Shown here in pieces: positions 33,852 through 42,482 of a stretch of DNA of 64,000 nucleotides (its first letter is position 1; each line of letters starts with the position of its first letter). The notes under the pieces are model-generated. The model worked only from the letters and a program-made list of their open reading frames with translations. It did no database searches and had not been told where the DNA came from. The position numbers and the translations under genes are program-made. The DNA comes from Gordonia sputi NBRC 100414 (GTDB taxonomy: Bacteria > Actinomycetota > Actinomycetes > Mycobacteriales > Mycobacteriaceae), in NCBI RefSeq assembly GCF_000248055.1, contig NZ_BAFC01000075.1:1-64000 (forward strand), given 5' to 3'.

Positions 33852-34520
33852 ATGACCACCACGATCAACCCCACCACCGCCCCGGCGGCCGACCTCGCGC
33901 TCGTGCCCGGCGACGTCATCTACGACGGCATCGTCGCAGAGCGCGCTCCCTGGTCGGAAGTCGTTGCGGCAGGCGATGTCGCGACCATCGTCGACCTCCA
34001 CGGCAACCAGGCCGTCGACACGCTGTTCTTCGGCGGCCACGACCACTCGATCCGCTACTCCGCACAGACAACCATTGCCGCGCAGGGGAACATCTTCCTG
34101 ACCACCGGCACGGTGATCCGCGACCAGGAGTCGCAGCCGATGATGACGATCGTTGCCGACGAGGTCGGCAATCACGACACCCTCGGCGGTGCGTGCTCGC
34201 AGGAGTCCAACACGCTGCGGTATGGCCACCACACCAAGCATCAGCACGCGTGCGTCGAGAACTTCCTCATCGGCGGCTCACGACACGGCCTCGGCAAGCG
34301 AGATCTCGTCGGAAACGTCAACTTCTTCATGAACGTGCCCGTCGACCCCGACGGCGCACTCGGGATCGTCGACGGCCTGTCCGCTCCCGGCAAGCGCCTC
34401 GCGCTGCGGGCCGAAGTCGACACCCTCGTGTTCGTGTCCAACTGCCCCCAGATCAACAACCCCTGCAACGGATTCGACCCGACTGCCGTCCGCGTGATCG
34501 TCACGCGGCCGCGGGGCTGA
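33852..34520 (+). CDS. DUF1989 protein (second carboxyguanidine deiminase subunit)
   Basis: A 222-residue DUF1989 protein, shorter partner of the gene at 32616. The core has GDVATIVDLHGNQAVDTLFF and a Cys/His-rich block GGACSQESNTLRYGHHTKHQ then ACVENFL, which could hold a metal; it ends with CPQINNPCNGFDPT. It is predicted to form a hetero-oligomeric deiminase with the other DUF1989 protein. ATG 33852 has AAGGA six bases upstream; the frame runs open from 33696, but that part is repeat sequence. A 26-base gap separates it from the carboxyltransferase gene. Confidence 0.9.
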   Translation: MTTTINPTTAPAADLALVPGDVIYDGIVAERAPWSEVVAAGDVATIVDLHGNQAVDTLFFGGHDHSIRYSAQTTIAAQGNIFLTTGTVIRDQESQPMMTIVADEVGNHDTLGGACSQESNTLRYGHHTKHQHACVENFLIGGSRHGLGKRDLVGNVNFFMNVPVDPDGALGIVDGLSAPGKRLALRAEVDTLVFVSNCPQINNPCNGFDPTAVRVIVTRPRG

Positions 34521-34546
34521 CCGAGTACCGACCGCCAGGAGACGAG

Positions 34547-36601
34547 ATGAACAGCCAGACAACACAGTTCGACGGCATCGAGGTGCTGCGGGCCGGACCC
34601 ATGACCACCATCCAGGATTGGCCCGGCCGCGTCGGCTACTGGAAGGTCGGTGTCCCGCCGTCGGGTCCGATGGACGACCTGTCCTTCCGGTTGGCCAATA
34701 TGGCCGTCGGAAATCCGGTCGACGCCGCGGGACTCGAGGTGACGATGCTCGGACCGTGCCTGCGTTTCTCGACGTCGGCAATGGTTGCCGTGACCGGCGC
34801 CCCTGTCCAGTTGACGCTCGACGGAGTCGGTGTGCCCCAATGGGTCCCACTCACGGTGCCTGCGGGCGGCGTGCTCGACGTCGGAGCTGTGGGTTCCCTG
34901 GGACTGCGCGTGTACATCGCGATCTCCGGAGGTGTCGAGGCAGAGGAGTACCTCGGCAGCCGTTCGACCTTCACGATGGGCAAGTTCGGCGGACTCGACG
35001 GACGCGTCCTCGCTGACGGTGACGTTCTGGCGCGCGCGGATCTCCCGACCGGGAATTCGACGCGGATTCTCACCGAGGAGCAGCCCGCGTTCACGAACGC
35101 ATGGCAGCTCGGGGTGACGGTCGGACCGCACTCGGCCCCGGAGTTCTTCACTCCCAACGACATCGCCGAGATCATGGGCACCGACTATCAGGTGCACTTC
35201 AACTCCGACCGCACGGGTATCCGCCTGGTCGGTCCCAAACCGCAGTGGGCGCGGACCGACGGGGGCGAGGCCGGGCTGCATCCGTCGAACATCCACGACA
35301 ACGCGTATTCGGTTGGAGCACTGGACTTCACCGGCGACACCCCGATCCTGCTCGGCCCCGATGGTCCCAGCCTCGGCGGATTCGTCTGCCCGGTGACGGT
35401 GACGGCGGCGGAGCGGTGGAAGCTGGGGCAGCTCAAGCCCGGTGACACGGTGCGGTTCGTCGCGGTCAAGGCGACGGAGGCGGCGTCGCCCGCAGAACTG
35501 GGCCTCGCACGCAGAGCGAGCTTCGTCGATGTCCTCTCTCGCGGAGGCGATCCCGACAGTGGAATCCTGGGAACCACGACGACGGCCGACGGCACCACGT
35601 CGGTGACCTACCGTCGCAGCGGCGACGACAACATCCTCGTCGAGTACGGCGACATGCGCCTCGACCTCGCACTTCGTGCCCGCGTGCATGCGCTCGCCGA
35701 GCGGATCGAAGCGGAGAGCCCCGCGGGCCTCGTCGACCTGACACCCGGAATCAGATCGCTTCAGGTGAAAGCAGATCCGACGAAGTGGTCGCAGCACGCC
35801 ATGCGGGACTGGCTCATCGAGTGCGAGAGTCAGCTGCCTGCGGCGTCGGAACTCGTAGTCCCCAGCCGCACAGTGCATCTGCCGCTGTCGTGGGACGACC
35901 CGGCCACGCGCGAGGCGATCGAGCGGTACATGCTCGGCGTCCGCTCCGATGCTCCCTGGTGTCCGTGGAACATCGAGTTCATCCGACGCATGAATGGTCT
36001 CGACTCGGTCGACGATGTGCACCGGATCGTGTTCGACGCCGACTATCTCGTGCTCGGTCTCGGAGACGTGTATCTCGGTGCGCCCGTGGCGGTTCCGCTC
36101 GATCCGCGGCATCGACTGGTCACGACGAAGTACAACCCGGCACGTACCTGGACCCCCGAGAACGCTGTCGGCATCGGGGGTGCGTACCTCTGCATCTACG
36201 GAATGGAGGGGCCTGGCGGCTATCAGTTCGTCGGCCGCACGACGCAGGTCTGGAACCATCGCTATCCGCAGCAGGCTCCGGGATTCGATCCCGAACATCC
36301 CTGGCTGCTGCGCTTCTTCGACCGCATCAAGTGGTACCCGGTCGGCGCTGACGAACTGCTGGACATGCGGGCCGACGTCGCGGCGGGCCGCGGCGACAGC
36401 GTGCGCATCACCGAAGGCACCTTCTCGCTGGCAGAGCACGAGCGTTTCCTCGCCGACAACGCCGACGCCATCGCCGCATCCCGCACGACGATGGAGTACG
36501 CGCGAGCCGAAGAGCGTGAACGATGGTCTCTGGCAGGAGAGTTCACGACGACCGAGCAGAACCAGACCGGCAACTCGGATCCCAAGGGGGAGGTCGCATG
36601 A
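34547..36601 (+). CDS. Urea/guanidine-carboxylase-like carboxyltransferase lacking biotin-carboxylase and biotin-carrier domains
   Basis: A 684-residue protein. The first half is a KipA/PxpC (AHS2) module (TTIQDWPGRVGYWKVGVPPS, MDDLSFRLANMAVGNPVDAAG); the second is a KipI/PxpB (AHS1) module (RRSGDDNILVEYGDMRLDL, DLTPGIRSLQVKADP, then NAVGIGGAYLCIYGMEGPGG). This order is that of the carboxyltransferase part of urea or guanidine carboxylase, normally flanked by biotin carboxylase and a BCCP with an MKM site in a protein of about 1200 residues. Both flanks are missing and no other gene in the window supplies them. ATG 34547 has AGGAG; the stop overlaps the atzF start. Confidence 0.88.
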   Translation: MNSQTTQFDGIEVLRAGPMTTIQDWPGRVGYWKVGVPPSGPMDDLSFRLANMAVGNPVDAAGLEVTMLGPCLRFSTSAMVAVTGAPVQLTLDGVGVPQWVPLTVPAGGVLDVGAVGSLGLRVYIAISGGVEAEEYLGSRSTFTMGKFGGLDGRVLADGDVLARADLPTGNSTRILTEEQPAFTNAWQLGVTVGPHSAPEFFTPNDIAEIMGTDYQVHFNSDRTGIRLVGPKPQWARTDGGEAGLHPSNIHDNAYSVGALDFTGDTPILLGPDGPSLGGFVCPVTVTAAERWKLGQLKPGDTVRFVAVKATEAASPAELGLARRASFVDVLSRGGDPDSGILGTTTTADGTTSVTYRRSGDDNILVEYGDMRLDLALRARVHALAERIEAESPAGLVDLTPGIRSLQVKADPTKWSQHAMRDWLIECESQLPAASELVVPSRTVHLPLSWDDPATREAIERYMLGVRSDAPWCPWNIEFIRRMNGLDSVDDVHRIVFDADYLVLGLGDVYLGAPVAVPLDPRHRLVTTKYNPARTWTPENAVGIGGAYLCIYGMEGPGGYQFVGRTTQVWNHRYPQQAPGFDPEHPWLLRFFDRIKWYPVGADELLDMRADVAAGRGDSVRITEGTFSLAEHERFLADNADAIAASRTTMEYARAEERERWSLAGEFTTTEQNQTGNSDPKGEVA

Positions 36602-38283
36602 CGAAAATCGACGATATCTACGCCGCGATCCGCGACGCCGACCGGCCGGAAGTGTTCATCACCCTTCGTCCGCAGGCCGACGTCGCACGCGACTACCAGC
36701 AGTCTCTGGCGAGCGGTGGACCACTGGCCGGAGTGACTCTCGCCGTCAAGGACAACGTCGACGTCGCGGGATTGCCCACGACGGCAGCGTGTCCCGGCTA
36801 CGCCTACGTGCCCGACGCGGATGCGCCCACGGTTGCCGCGCTGCGCAAGGCAGGCGCTGTCGTCATCGGAAAGACCAACCTCGACCAGTTCGCCACCGGC
36901 CTCGTCGGAACCCGCAGTCCCTATGGCGCCGTGCGTGATTCGCGGCGACCCGATCGGATCTCCGGCGGGTCGAGTTCCGGGTCGGCGGTTGCCGTCGCGC
37001 TCGGTTTCGCCGACATCGCGATCGGTACCGACACCGCCGGGTCGGGTCGTGTCCCGGCGGGTCTGCAGGGGATCGTCGGCGTGAAGCCGACCGTGGGGGC
37101 GCTCTCCACCGTCGGAGTCGTGCCCGCGTGTGCCGACTACGACGTCCCGACTATCTTTGCCGCCGACCTCGACCTTGCGAACCTCGCCACCGGAGTGATG
37201 GCAGAGGCAACTGGTGAGCGACCATTCGACAGAGCGACCCGATTCGCGGCACCCGAGGCCCCGGTCATCGCGGTGCCCGCCGAACTCCCCGAACTCGACG
37301 ATCGCTGGCGTGGCGCCTTCAGTGACGCGGTGGCCGCGGCCGAGGCTGCCGGCTTCACGATCAAGACCGTCGACCTCACGCCCTTCCTCGCCGCGGCACG
37401 ACTGCTCTACGACGACGCTCTCGTCTCTGAACGATACGACGCTGTCGGTGAGTTCATCGACAGCGCAGCAGATTCCGACGACGTCGGTCTCGATCCCGTT
37501 GTGGCGCAGATCGTGTCGAAGGCATCCGGTTACACCGCGGTGGATCTGCTCCGTGCTCGACGTCGACTCGCAGAACTCAGGGCGCTGGCGATGGACCAGT
37601 GGGGTGATGCGACAGCACTGATGGTGCCGACGGCGCCGTTTCATCCACGAATCGACGAGGTCGTCGCAGACCCGATCGGCGTCAACAGTCGGATGGGTAC
37701 CTACACCAACTTTTGCAATCTGTTCGATCTGTGCGGGTTGGCGGTCCCGGCAGGCGTCGTCGACGAGGCCGACGGAACCCGATCCCAGTTCGGCATCACG
37801 CTCCTCGCGGGTGCACACGAGGACGCCGTTCTCATCGATCTTGCTCGGCGACTGCGGGTTTCGCCGACCAACTCCCGTGATAGCGCATCCTTGACCATGC
37901 CGACGTGGCCCGAACGTGTCGCGCCATCGGTCGAGTTGGCCGTATTCGGTGCACATATGGCGGGTGGACCGCTGACGCACGAGCTCAGCGGTCGTGGCGC
38001 GCGCTGGAGTAGGGAAGTACGCACAGCGCCGTCGTATCGCCTTGTCGCACTGGACACGACGCCGCCCAAGCCGGGATTGATCCGCGACGTCGGTGCGGGT
38101 TGTGTCATCGAGGGGGAGAGCTGGGTGCTGTCGCCGGCCGCTCTCGGGGAGTTCCTCGCCGCACTGCCGCAGCCGATGATGCTCGGCAAGGTCGAGCTCG
38201 CCGACGGCGACTGGGTGGTCGGATTCGGATGTGACGCGCAGGCCGGGGAGTCGGGCCGCCCGCTCGAGCGCACGCGGTGGTGA
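36598..38283 (+). CDS. atzF: Allophanate hydrolase
   Basis: A 561-residue amidase-signature enzyme that converts allophanate to ammonia and CO2. The Ser-cisSer-Lys triad is visible: Lys51 (LAVKDNVDVAGLPTT), Ser125 (GGSSSGSAVAVALG) and Ser149 (GTDTAGSGRVPAG). A C-terminal domain from about residue 440 (VFGAHMAGGPLTHEL) is characteristic of AtzF and separates it from plain amidases. ATG 36598 overlaps the carboxyltransferase stop (ATGA). It ends the operon and provides the final nitrogen release for either a urea or a guanidine route. Confidence 0.94.
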   Translation: MTKIDDIYAAIRDADRPEVFITLRPQADVARDYQQSLASGGPLAGVTLAVKDNVDVAGLPTTAACPGYAYVPDADAPTVAALRKAGAVVIGKTNLDQFATGLVGTRSPYGAVRDSRRPDRISGGSSSGSAVAVALGFADIAIGTDTAGSGRVPAGLQGIVGVKPTVGALSTVGVVPACADYDVPTIFAADLDLANLATGVMAEATGERPFDRATRFAAPEAPVIAVPAELPELDDRWRGAFSDAVAAAEAAGFTIKTVDLTPFLAAARLLYDDALVSERYDAVGEFIDSAADSDDVGLDPVVAQIVSKASGYTAVDLLRARRRLAELRALAMDQWGDATALMVPTAPFHPRIDEVVADPIGVNSRMGTYTNFCNLFDLCGLAVPAGVVDEADGTRSQFGITLLAGAHEDAVLIDLARRLRVSPTNSRDSASLTMPTWPERVAPSVELAVFGAHMAGGPLTHELSGRGARWSREVRTAPSYRLVALDTTPPKPGLIRDVGAGCVIEGESWVLSPAALGEFLAALPQPMMLGKVELADGDWVVGFGCDAQAGESGRPLERTRW

Positions 38284-38502
38284 GCCGCCGACGAGCAGAC
38301 GTTTGCGGCGCTAAATTGTGAACGGTCGTGCGCTGAAAGATGTTCTCTCCCGGCGCATTCTGGCAAGTCGTTGAACGGACTCCTCAACGCAGTCAGCATT
38401 CGAGCGTTTTCCTGAAATCGTCCGCTCTGGGTGAACTGTGGTGATTCAATCCTCCTAGCTCGGGGACAGTACTCGGGCGGATGTCTCGGAGGGGTAAGCC
38501 AC

Positions 38503-40209
38503 ATGGCTCAATCGGCGGTGAACGGTGCGCGGCGCGGTGGAGTTCGTCGAGCGGAGAAACAGGATCGACGCCGCAAGCGCAAGGCCGGTCAGCGCGCCGC
38601 GGCAGGCGCCGTGGCGGTCGCAGCCGCAACCACGCTCGGCTTCGGGCAGACGGTCGGGGCGGGGCACGCGGAGGCAGTCACCATCCCGAACGCAGTCGGA
38701 TCAGTCGGTGACGTCATCGGTGCCCTTGCGAACAACGGCGTTACCCAGGGCCTCGCCGACCAATGGCGGTTGAACCTGTGTTCGTCAGACTCCGACGGTG
38801 GGCCGGTCAACGGCGGTGCCGATTGCTCCAGGTCGACGGGCGTTGGTGTCGCAGTGGTGCTTCCGACGACGATCGATCTCGTGCCGGATGCTGCGTACAG
38901 TCCGGCGCAGGGCTTGTTCAATGCAGCCAAGGCGGCCGGCCTTGATTTCGGTACCGGAAAGATTCTAGGAATAACTGTGCCGGTTCCGGACGCCGCGTTG
39001 CCCGAGGGATCGGCGACGGTCATTGGTGACGGTTTTCAGTTTGCGCTCGCGTCAGGTGGAGGCAAAGCGACCGCCATCTCGTACCTCCCGCTGAGCCTGG
39101 CGACGGCCGGGGCGAGTGACGGCAACACCGCCTTCGCCTTCGCGATCATCGGTATGGCGAATGCGTGGAACACAAGCGACATCCCGGTCGAGATCTTCAC
39201 TGTTCCGACCGGAATATCCGTGCCGGGCGCGAAGCATGTCAGTTGCTACGGAGTGCTCACCGCGGGGTACGCGAGCAATGTCGGTGCATGCGCGAACGTG
39301 GCGGGCACATTCGACGCCCGCCTTGATCTCCAGCAGTCCATCCCCGAGTTCCAGACTGCGTTGACCGACCCCACGGCAATTCTCGTCAACCCTGCCGAGG
39401 TGCTGTCCGACGTCCTTGGGCAGTTGTTCTCAGGCCAGCCCTTCTCGCTCAGCAAAGACTTCACCCGGCTCACCGTCGGAGGTGACCGGACGGATGCTTA
39501 CGGTCTGCCCGTCTTGTTCACCCTCACAAGCGATTACGGAACCCAGGCGCCCATCGTGGTGCACTGGCTTGGCTCGTCGGTGACGTTCAATCCGACGGTG
39601 ACGGTCAACGGCGAGGTCAAGCCGAACCATCTGGGACTTCCCGTGGTCACCCTCGGCGACGTCGACACCGCGCAGCTGCTGCCGACAGTCGACATCCCCG
39701 AGATCGCGTTCCCGTTCGGCGTGCCGTCGGTGGGCCCGTTCGGCGGGTCGAGCAGCGCCGTCAGCAGGTCGACGGCCTCGTCGTCGGTCAGCGCCCTGCG
39801 TGCCGACGCCAGCGAGGCCATCGCTCCCGCGGACACGCCCACAGAGACAGACACCGACACCGACACGACCGCGGCGTCGAGCACCGCTGACGCACCGACC
39901 GCAACGACCGAAACCGACACGGCGACAGAACAAGTCGACGCTCCGTCAGTACCGAAATCGACAGCCGGTGCCGCGCAGAGAGATTCGCGCGATTCCAGCG
40001 CGTCAGGGTACGTGGGCAAACATCGGTCGCTCGACGACTATGTCGGTAAGCATCGTTCGACGGATGGCACCGGGAGCACCGCCGGCGCGGCGTCGAACGG
40101 CGTCGCGAGTGCCGAGGGCGCAACCGACACCACCGATACCCACACCCACGACACCGGGACGTCGTCGGAGTCAGCGCACTCGACCGATAACGCCGCGAGC
40201 AGTCAGTAG
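38503..40209 (+). CDS. Secreted protein of unknown function with a repetitive C-terminal tail
   Basis: A 568-residue exported protein. The N-terminus is very basic (RRAEKQDRRRKRKAGQR) before a hydrophobic core (AAAGAVAVAAATTLGFG) and a possible AEA cleavage site near residue 58. The mature body has paired Cys (NLCSSDSDGG and ADCSRSTG; SCYGVL and GACANV) and many Gly/Val/Thr strands. From about residue 430 the tail is Thr/Asp/Ser/Ala-rich and contains a duplicated YVGKHRS word. It resembles cell-envelope proteins of mycolata, but I recognise no family. ATG 38503 has GGAGGGG nine bases upstream; an open frame from 38431 is not used. The upstream 219-base gap shows no clear promoter. Confidence 0.75.
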   Translation: MAQSAVNGARRGGVRRAEKQDRRRKRKAGQRAAAGAVAVAAATTLGFGQTVGAGHAEAVTIPNAVGSVGDVIGALANNGVTQGLADQWRLNLCSSDSDGGPVNGGADCSRSTGVGVAVVLPTTIDLVPDAAYSPAQGLFNAAKAAGLDFGTGKILGITVPVPDAALPEGSATVIGDGFQFALASGGGKATAISYLPLSLATAGASDGNTAFAFAIIGMANAWNTSDIPVEIFTVPTGISVPGAKHVSCYGVLTAGYASNVGACANVAGTFDARLDLQQSIPEFQTALTDPTAILVNPAEVLSDVLGQLFSGQPFSLSKDFTRLTVGGDRTDAYGLPVLFTLTSDYGTQAPIVVHWLGSSVTFNPTVTVNGEVKPNHLGLPVVTLGDVDTAQLLPTVDIPEIAFPFGVPSVGPFGGSSSAVSRSTASSSVSALRADASEAIAPADTPTETDTDTDTTAASSTADAPTATTETDTATEQVDAPSVPKSTAGAAQRDSRDSSASGYVGKHRSLDDYVGKHRSTDGTGSTAGAASNGVASAEGATDTTDTHTHDTGTSSESAHSTDNAASSQ

Positions 40210-40232
40210 TACCGGCCGCCTCCGCGCCACGA

Positions 40233-40289
40233 GATCGGCCTGTTCCTTCCGCACGAACTGACTGTTTGTTACAACGGAAGAGGCCGATC
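40233..40289. terminator. Hairpin after the secreted-protein gene
   Basis: Arms GATCGGCCT (40233-40241) and AGGCCGATC (40281-40289) pair perfectly, continued inward by CTTCCG (40246-40251) with CGGAAG (40275-40280) after a four-base bulge. It lies 24 bases after the stop of the preceding gene and just before the next start. It is a probable terminator, with no poly-U tail. Confidence 0.6.
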
Positions 40290-40310
40290 ACTCGACGCGA
40301 GGAGACGACG

Positions 40311-40538
40311 ATGAGCGAACCGATCTCAGGCGAAGACCTGCCCGAGGGCGTCGTCGACCCCGAAGCGCCACTCGACGACGAGCCGGGCGAATCGCTTGCC
40401 GACGATGCGCCGCTCGACGAATTCGTCGATCCCCTCGCAGGCGTCGAACCGCCACAATCCGACGACGTTCCGAGCGCGGACTACGTCGACCAGCACCTCG
40501 ACGTCGACGAGGTGGAACCACCTCGGCGCGACGACTGA
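40311..40538 (+). CDS. Small acidic protein of unknown function
   Basis: A 75-residue, strongly acidic and Pro-rich protein (EDLPEGVVDPEAPLDDEPGE), probably disordered; no motif recognised. GAGGAGACGACG precedes ATG 40311, giving a good ribosome site. The 3' end is followed by its neighbour's promoter. Codon use matches real genes in the region. Similar short acidic proteins are common in actinobacteria without known roles. Confidence 0.6.
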   Translation: MSEPISGEDLPEGVVDPEAPLDDEPGESLADDAPLDEFVDPLAGVEPPQSDDVPSADYVDQHLDVDEVEPPRRDD

Positions 40539-40574
40539 CCGCAAAACGCCGGCAGCCCTCAGGGCCCCGTTGGC

Positions 40575-40580
40575 TAGAGT
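40575..40580 (+). promoter_or_regulatory. Possible -10 box
   Basis: TAGAGT lies in the gap after the small acidic gene, about 93 bases before the small membrane-protein gene, which also has a strong ribosome site (GGAGGAAG). No convincing -35 is visible. Confidence 0.3.
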
Positions 40581-40673
40581 GGAGCCACCGACGCAGGTTC
40601 GCCCCAATGGTGTCGCCGACCGCTCGCTCATCGGAGTCAAGCGGCCGACGGCGGCGCGCGCTAGGAGGAAGTC

Positions 40674-40868
40674 ATGGCGATCGATCCCGCAAAGAGCAAG
40701 GCAGTCTCACAGGTGGTGCGCGAGCATCCGGGGATGAGCCTCGTGGCGATCTCGCCAGGCATCGTGGTCTTCCTCCTGGTGGGGTTCTTCGCCAACTGGT
40801 TCCTGGCGATCGTGCTCGGCGTCGTCATGGTGGCGGGCGGGTACTACATGCTGACGCGACAGAAGTGA
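40674..40868 (+). CDS. Small membrane protein
   Basis: A 64-residue protein. A short polar N-terminus (AIDPAKSKAVSQVVREHPGM) is followed by two closely spaced hydrophobic segments (ISPGIVVFLLVGFFANW and FLAIVLGVVMVAGGYYML) and a basic end. TAGGAGGAAG gives a strong ribosome site before ATG 40674. Function unknown; it is likely a two-helix inner-membrane protein. Confidence 0.7.
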   Translation: MAIDPAKSKAVSQVVREHPGMSLVAISPGIVVFLLVGFFANWFLAIVLGVVMVAGGYYMLTRQK

Positions 40869-40939
40869 GCAGGGCATAAACCGGTGCGAGATCGACTGCG
40901 GACGGGTGACGCTCACTCGTGGGCAACGAGGCCCCGACG

Positions 40940-41842
40940 GTGAGCGCACGCGTCGACGCCTACATCTGGGCCATCCGGCTCACAAAAACACGTTCGGCTG
41001 CGGGTGACGCATACCGAGGCGGCCATGTTCGGGTCAACGGAGCGACCGCGAAGCCCGCGCAACACGTCAGCATCGGCGACGAGGTGCGGCTGCGGTTGGG
41101 TGGTCGGGAGCGCATCGTCGAGGTGACCCAGGTGATCACCAAGCGAGTGTCGCCCTCCGCGGCGTCGGCCTGCTACATCGACAAGAGTCCACCGCCGCCG
41201 GCCAAGGAGATCCTGGCGAGTCAGCCACGACGCGATCGTGGTGCCGGTCGGCCGACGAAACGCGAGCGACGCGAGATCGACAAGCTGATGCGCGGGGGCT
41301 TCCTCGTGTCGCTGGCGGTGGTGATCGCGCTGATCGGCAGTGCGTGCTCGTCGGATTCCGACGATTCGGGAGGCAACAGCAACAGCAACGGCAGCGCCGC
41401 GGCGCCGCCGGCCAAAGCGGGGTCGGGCCCGTTCTTCGGTGAATGCGGAGGCGTGACCACAGAGGAGGTCAACAACCTCGCAAAGCTGGGAACGCTGACC
41501 AACACGGTGAACAATTCGTCGGTGTGTGAGTGGTCGTCGAGCGTCGATCGCACCGGACCGGTGGCATCGTTCAACTGGTATCGCGGATCACCGATCGGAC
41601 GTGAGCGTGCCACCGAGCAACTCTCCCGCGAGTCGACCAAAGACATAGAGATCAACGGCCACAAGGGATTCGTCGCCTCCGACACGGGCATCTGCGAGAT
41701 CGGCATCGCTTTCGGCGCCGACTTCTTCGAGTGGTCGGTGAGCGCCGGGACCTCATCACTGAACGCGCAGGGTCCCGACACCGAACAGATCTGCGACGCC
41801 ACGCGCCAACTGTCCACGATGTCGATCGAGCGTGCATCATGA
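40940..41842 (+). CDS. S4 RNA-binding domain fused in frame to an LprB-like DUF3558 lipoprotein
   Basis: One open frame covers two normally separate proteins. The first 116 residues or so (from GTG 40940; GTG 40919 is an alternative) form an S4 RNA-binding protein of the Hsp15/YrfH type (RVDAYIWAIRLTKTRSAAGD, GHVRVNGATAKPAQHVSIGD), ending in the usual RPTKRERREIDKL. ATG 41288 then starts a typical lipoprotein signal (MRGGFLVSLAVVIALIGSAC) and a DUF3558 domain (SFNWYRGSPIGRERATEQLS, EIGIAFGADFFEWSVS) like mycobacterial LprB. No stop separates them, so they are either a true fusion or two genes in one frame, with 41288 as an internal start. Confidence 0.75.
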   Translation: MSARVDAYIWAIRLTKTRSAAGDAYRGGHVRVNGATAKPAQHVSIGDEVRLRLGGRERIVEVTQVITKRVSPSAASACYIDKSPPPPAKEILASQPRRDRGAGRPTKRERREIDKLMRGGFLVSLAVVIALIGSACSSDSDDSGGNSNSNGSAAAPPAKAGSGPFFGECGGVTTEEVNNLAKLGTLTNTVNNSSVCEWSSSVDRTGPVASFNWYRGSPIGRERATEQLSRESTKDIEINGHKGFVASDTGICEIGIAFGADFFEWSVSAGTSSLNAQGPDTEQICDATRQLSTMSIERAS

Positions 41843-42393
41843 GGCGCCTGCGACGCGTCGTCGTGCCACTGCTTGTCGCTCTGGCCCTGCTTGTCGGAGC
41901 GCTGTCGGGCTGCACCATCGACGGTCAGGCGGTCTCGTCCGAGCAGGCCAACGCCGATCAACCAGGCAACGTCGACACCGACCGGTTCGACAAACTGACC
42001 CTCGAATGCCAGGTGCTCTCAACTGCTCAGCTCGCCAAGGCGGTCGGCGGGACGTCGGCACGGGGCACCTTCAACGGCGCGATCTGCCGGTGGATCGTCG
42101 ACGGCCCGGTCACCGCGAATGTCACGTTCAACTGGTTCGAATGGGGCGACTTCAACGTCGAGAAGGACACCGCCAAGCGGCTCGGCTACACCACCGAGAA
42201 CGTCCGGATCGTGAGTCAGGCGGCCTTCACCCAGCGCGACCCCAAGCGGCCGGCGGTGTGCGGTGTGACCACTCGCGCGCCGACCCGCGGCGTCTACACG
42301 TTCTGGGTCGAACCGATCGGCGGCGCAGCAGCGGCAGACCCGTGCGCCGCTCCGACAAAGCTGATGGAGCTGCTCCTCAACGGTGGTCAATAG
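41839..42393 (+). CDS. lprC: DUF3558 lipoprotein, LprC-like
   Basis: A 184-residue lipoprotein. The signal peptide RRVVVPLLVALALLVGALSGC ends in the lipobox LSGC with Cys25 as the lipidated residue. The DUF3558 domain shows LECQVLSTAQLAKAVGG, GAICRWIVDGP, FNWFEWGDF and a C-terminal DPCAAPTKLMELLLNGGQ, matching my recollection of Mycobacterium tuberculosis LprC, which follows LprB as here. The ATG overlaps the preceding stop (ATGA). Function unknown; probably at the outer face of the plasma membrane. Its last codons lie in a tandem repeat. Confidence 0.85.
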   Translation: MRRLRRVVVPLLVALALLVGALSGCTIDGQAVSSEQANADQPGNVDTDRFDKLTLECQVLSTAQLAKAVGGTSARGTFNGAICRWIVDGPVTANVTFNWFEWGDFNVEKDTAKRLGYTTENVRIVSQAAFTQRDPKRPAVCGVTTRAPTRGVYTFWVEPIGGAAAADPCAAPTKLMELLLNGGQ

Positions 42394-42455
42394 TCGCTGC
42401 CGCGACGGTGGTCAATAGTCGCTGCCGCGACGGTGGGCAGTAGTCGCTGCCGGGC
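42381..42455 (+). repeat. 25-bp tandem repeat over the end of lprC
   Basis: The 25-mer beginning CGGTGGTCAATAGTCGCTGC occurs at 42381-42405 and 42406-42430, with a third degenerate copy from 42431. Each copy carries a TAG, the first being the lprC stop. It may be a slippage duplication at the gene end. Confidence 0.85.
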
Positions 42456-42482
42456 GCCGCCGCGCGCGCCGGGGCATGATCT

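Noticed and set aside
34241..36439. A 732-codon open frame on the minus strand opposite the carboxyltransferase gene
   Set aside because: It is the antisense shadow of a clear gene in GC-rich DNA; it is rich in Arg, His and Asp and shows no domain or ribosome site.
36262..37980. A 572-codon minus-strand open frame opposite atzF
   Set aside because: Antisense shadow; no recognisable domain, and it overlaps the complete catalytic triad of atzF.
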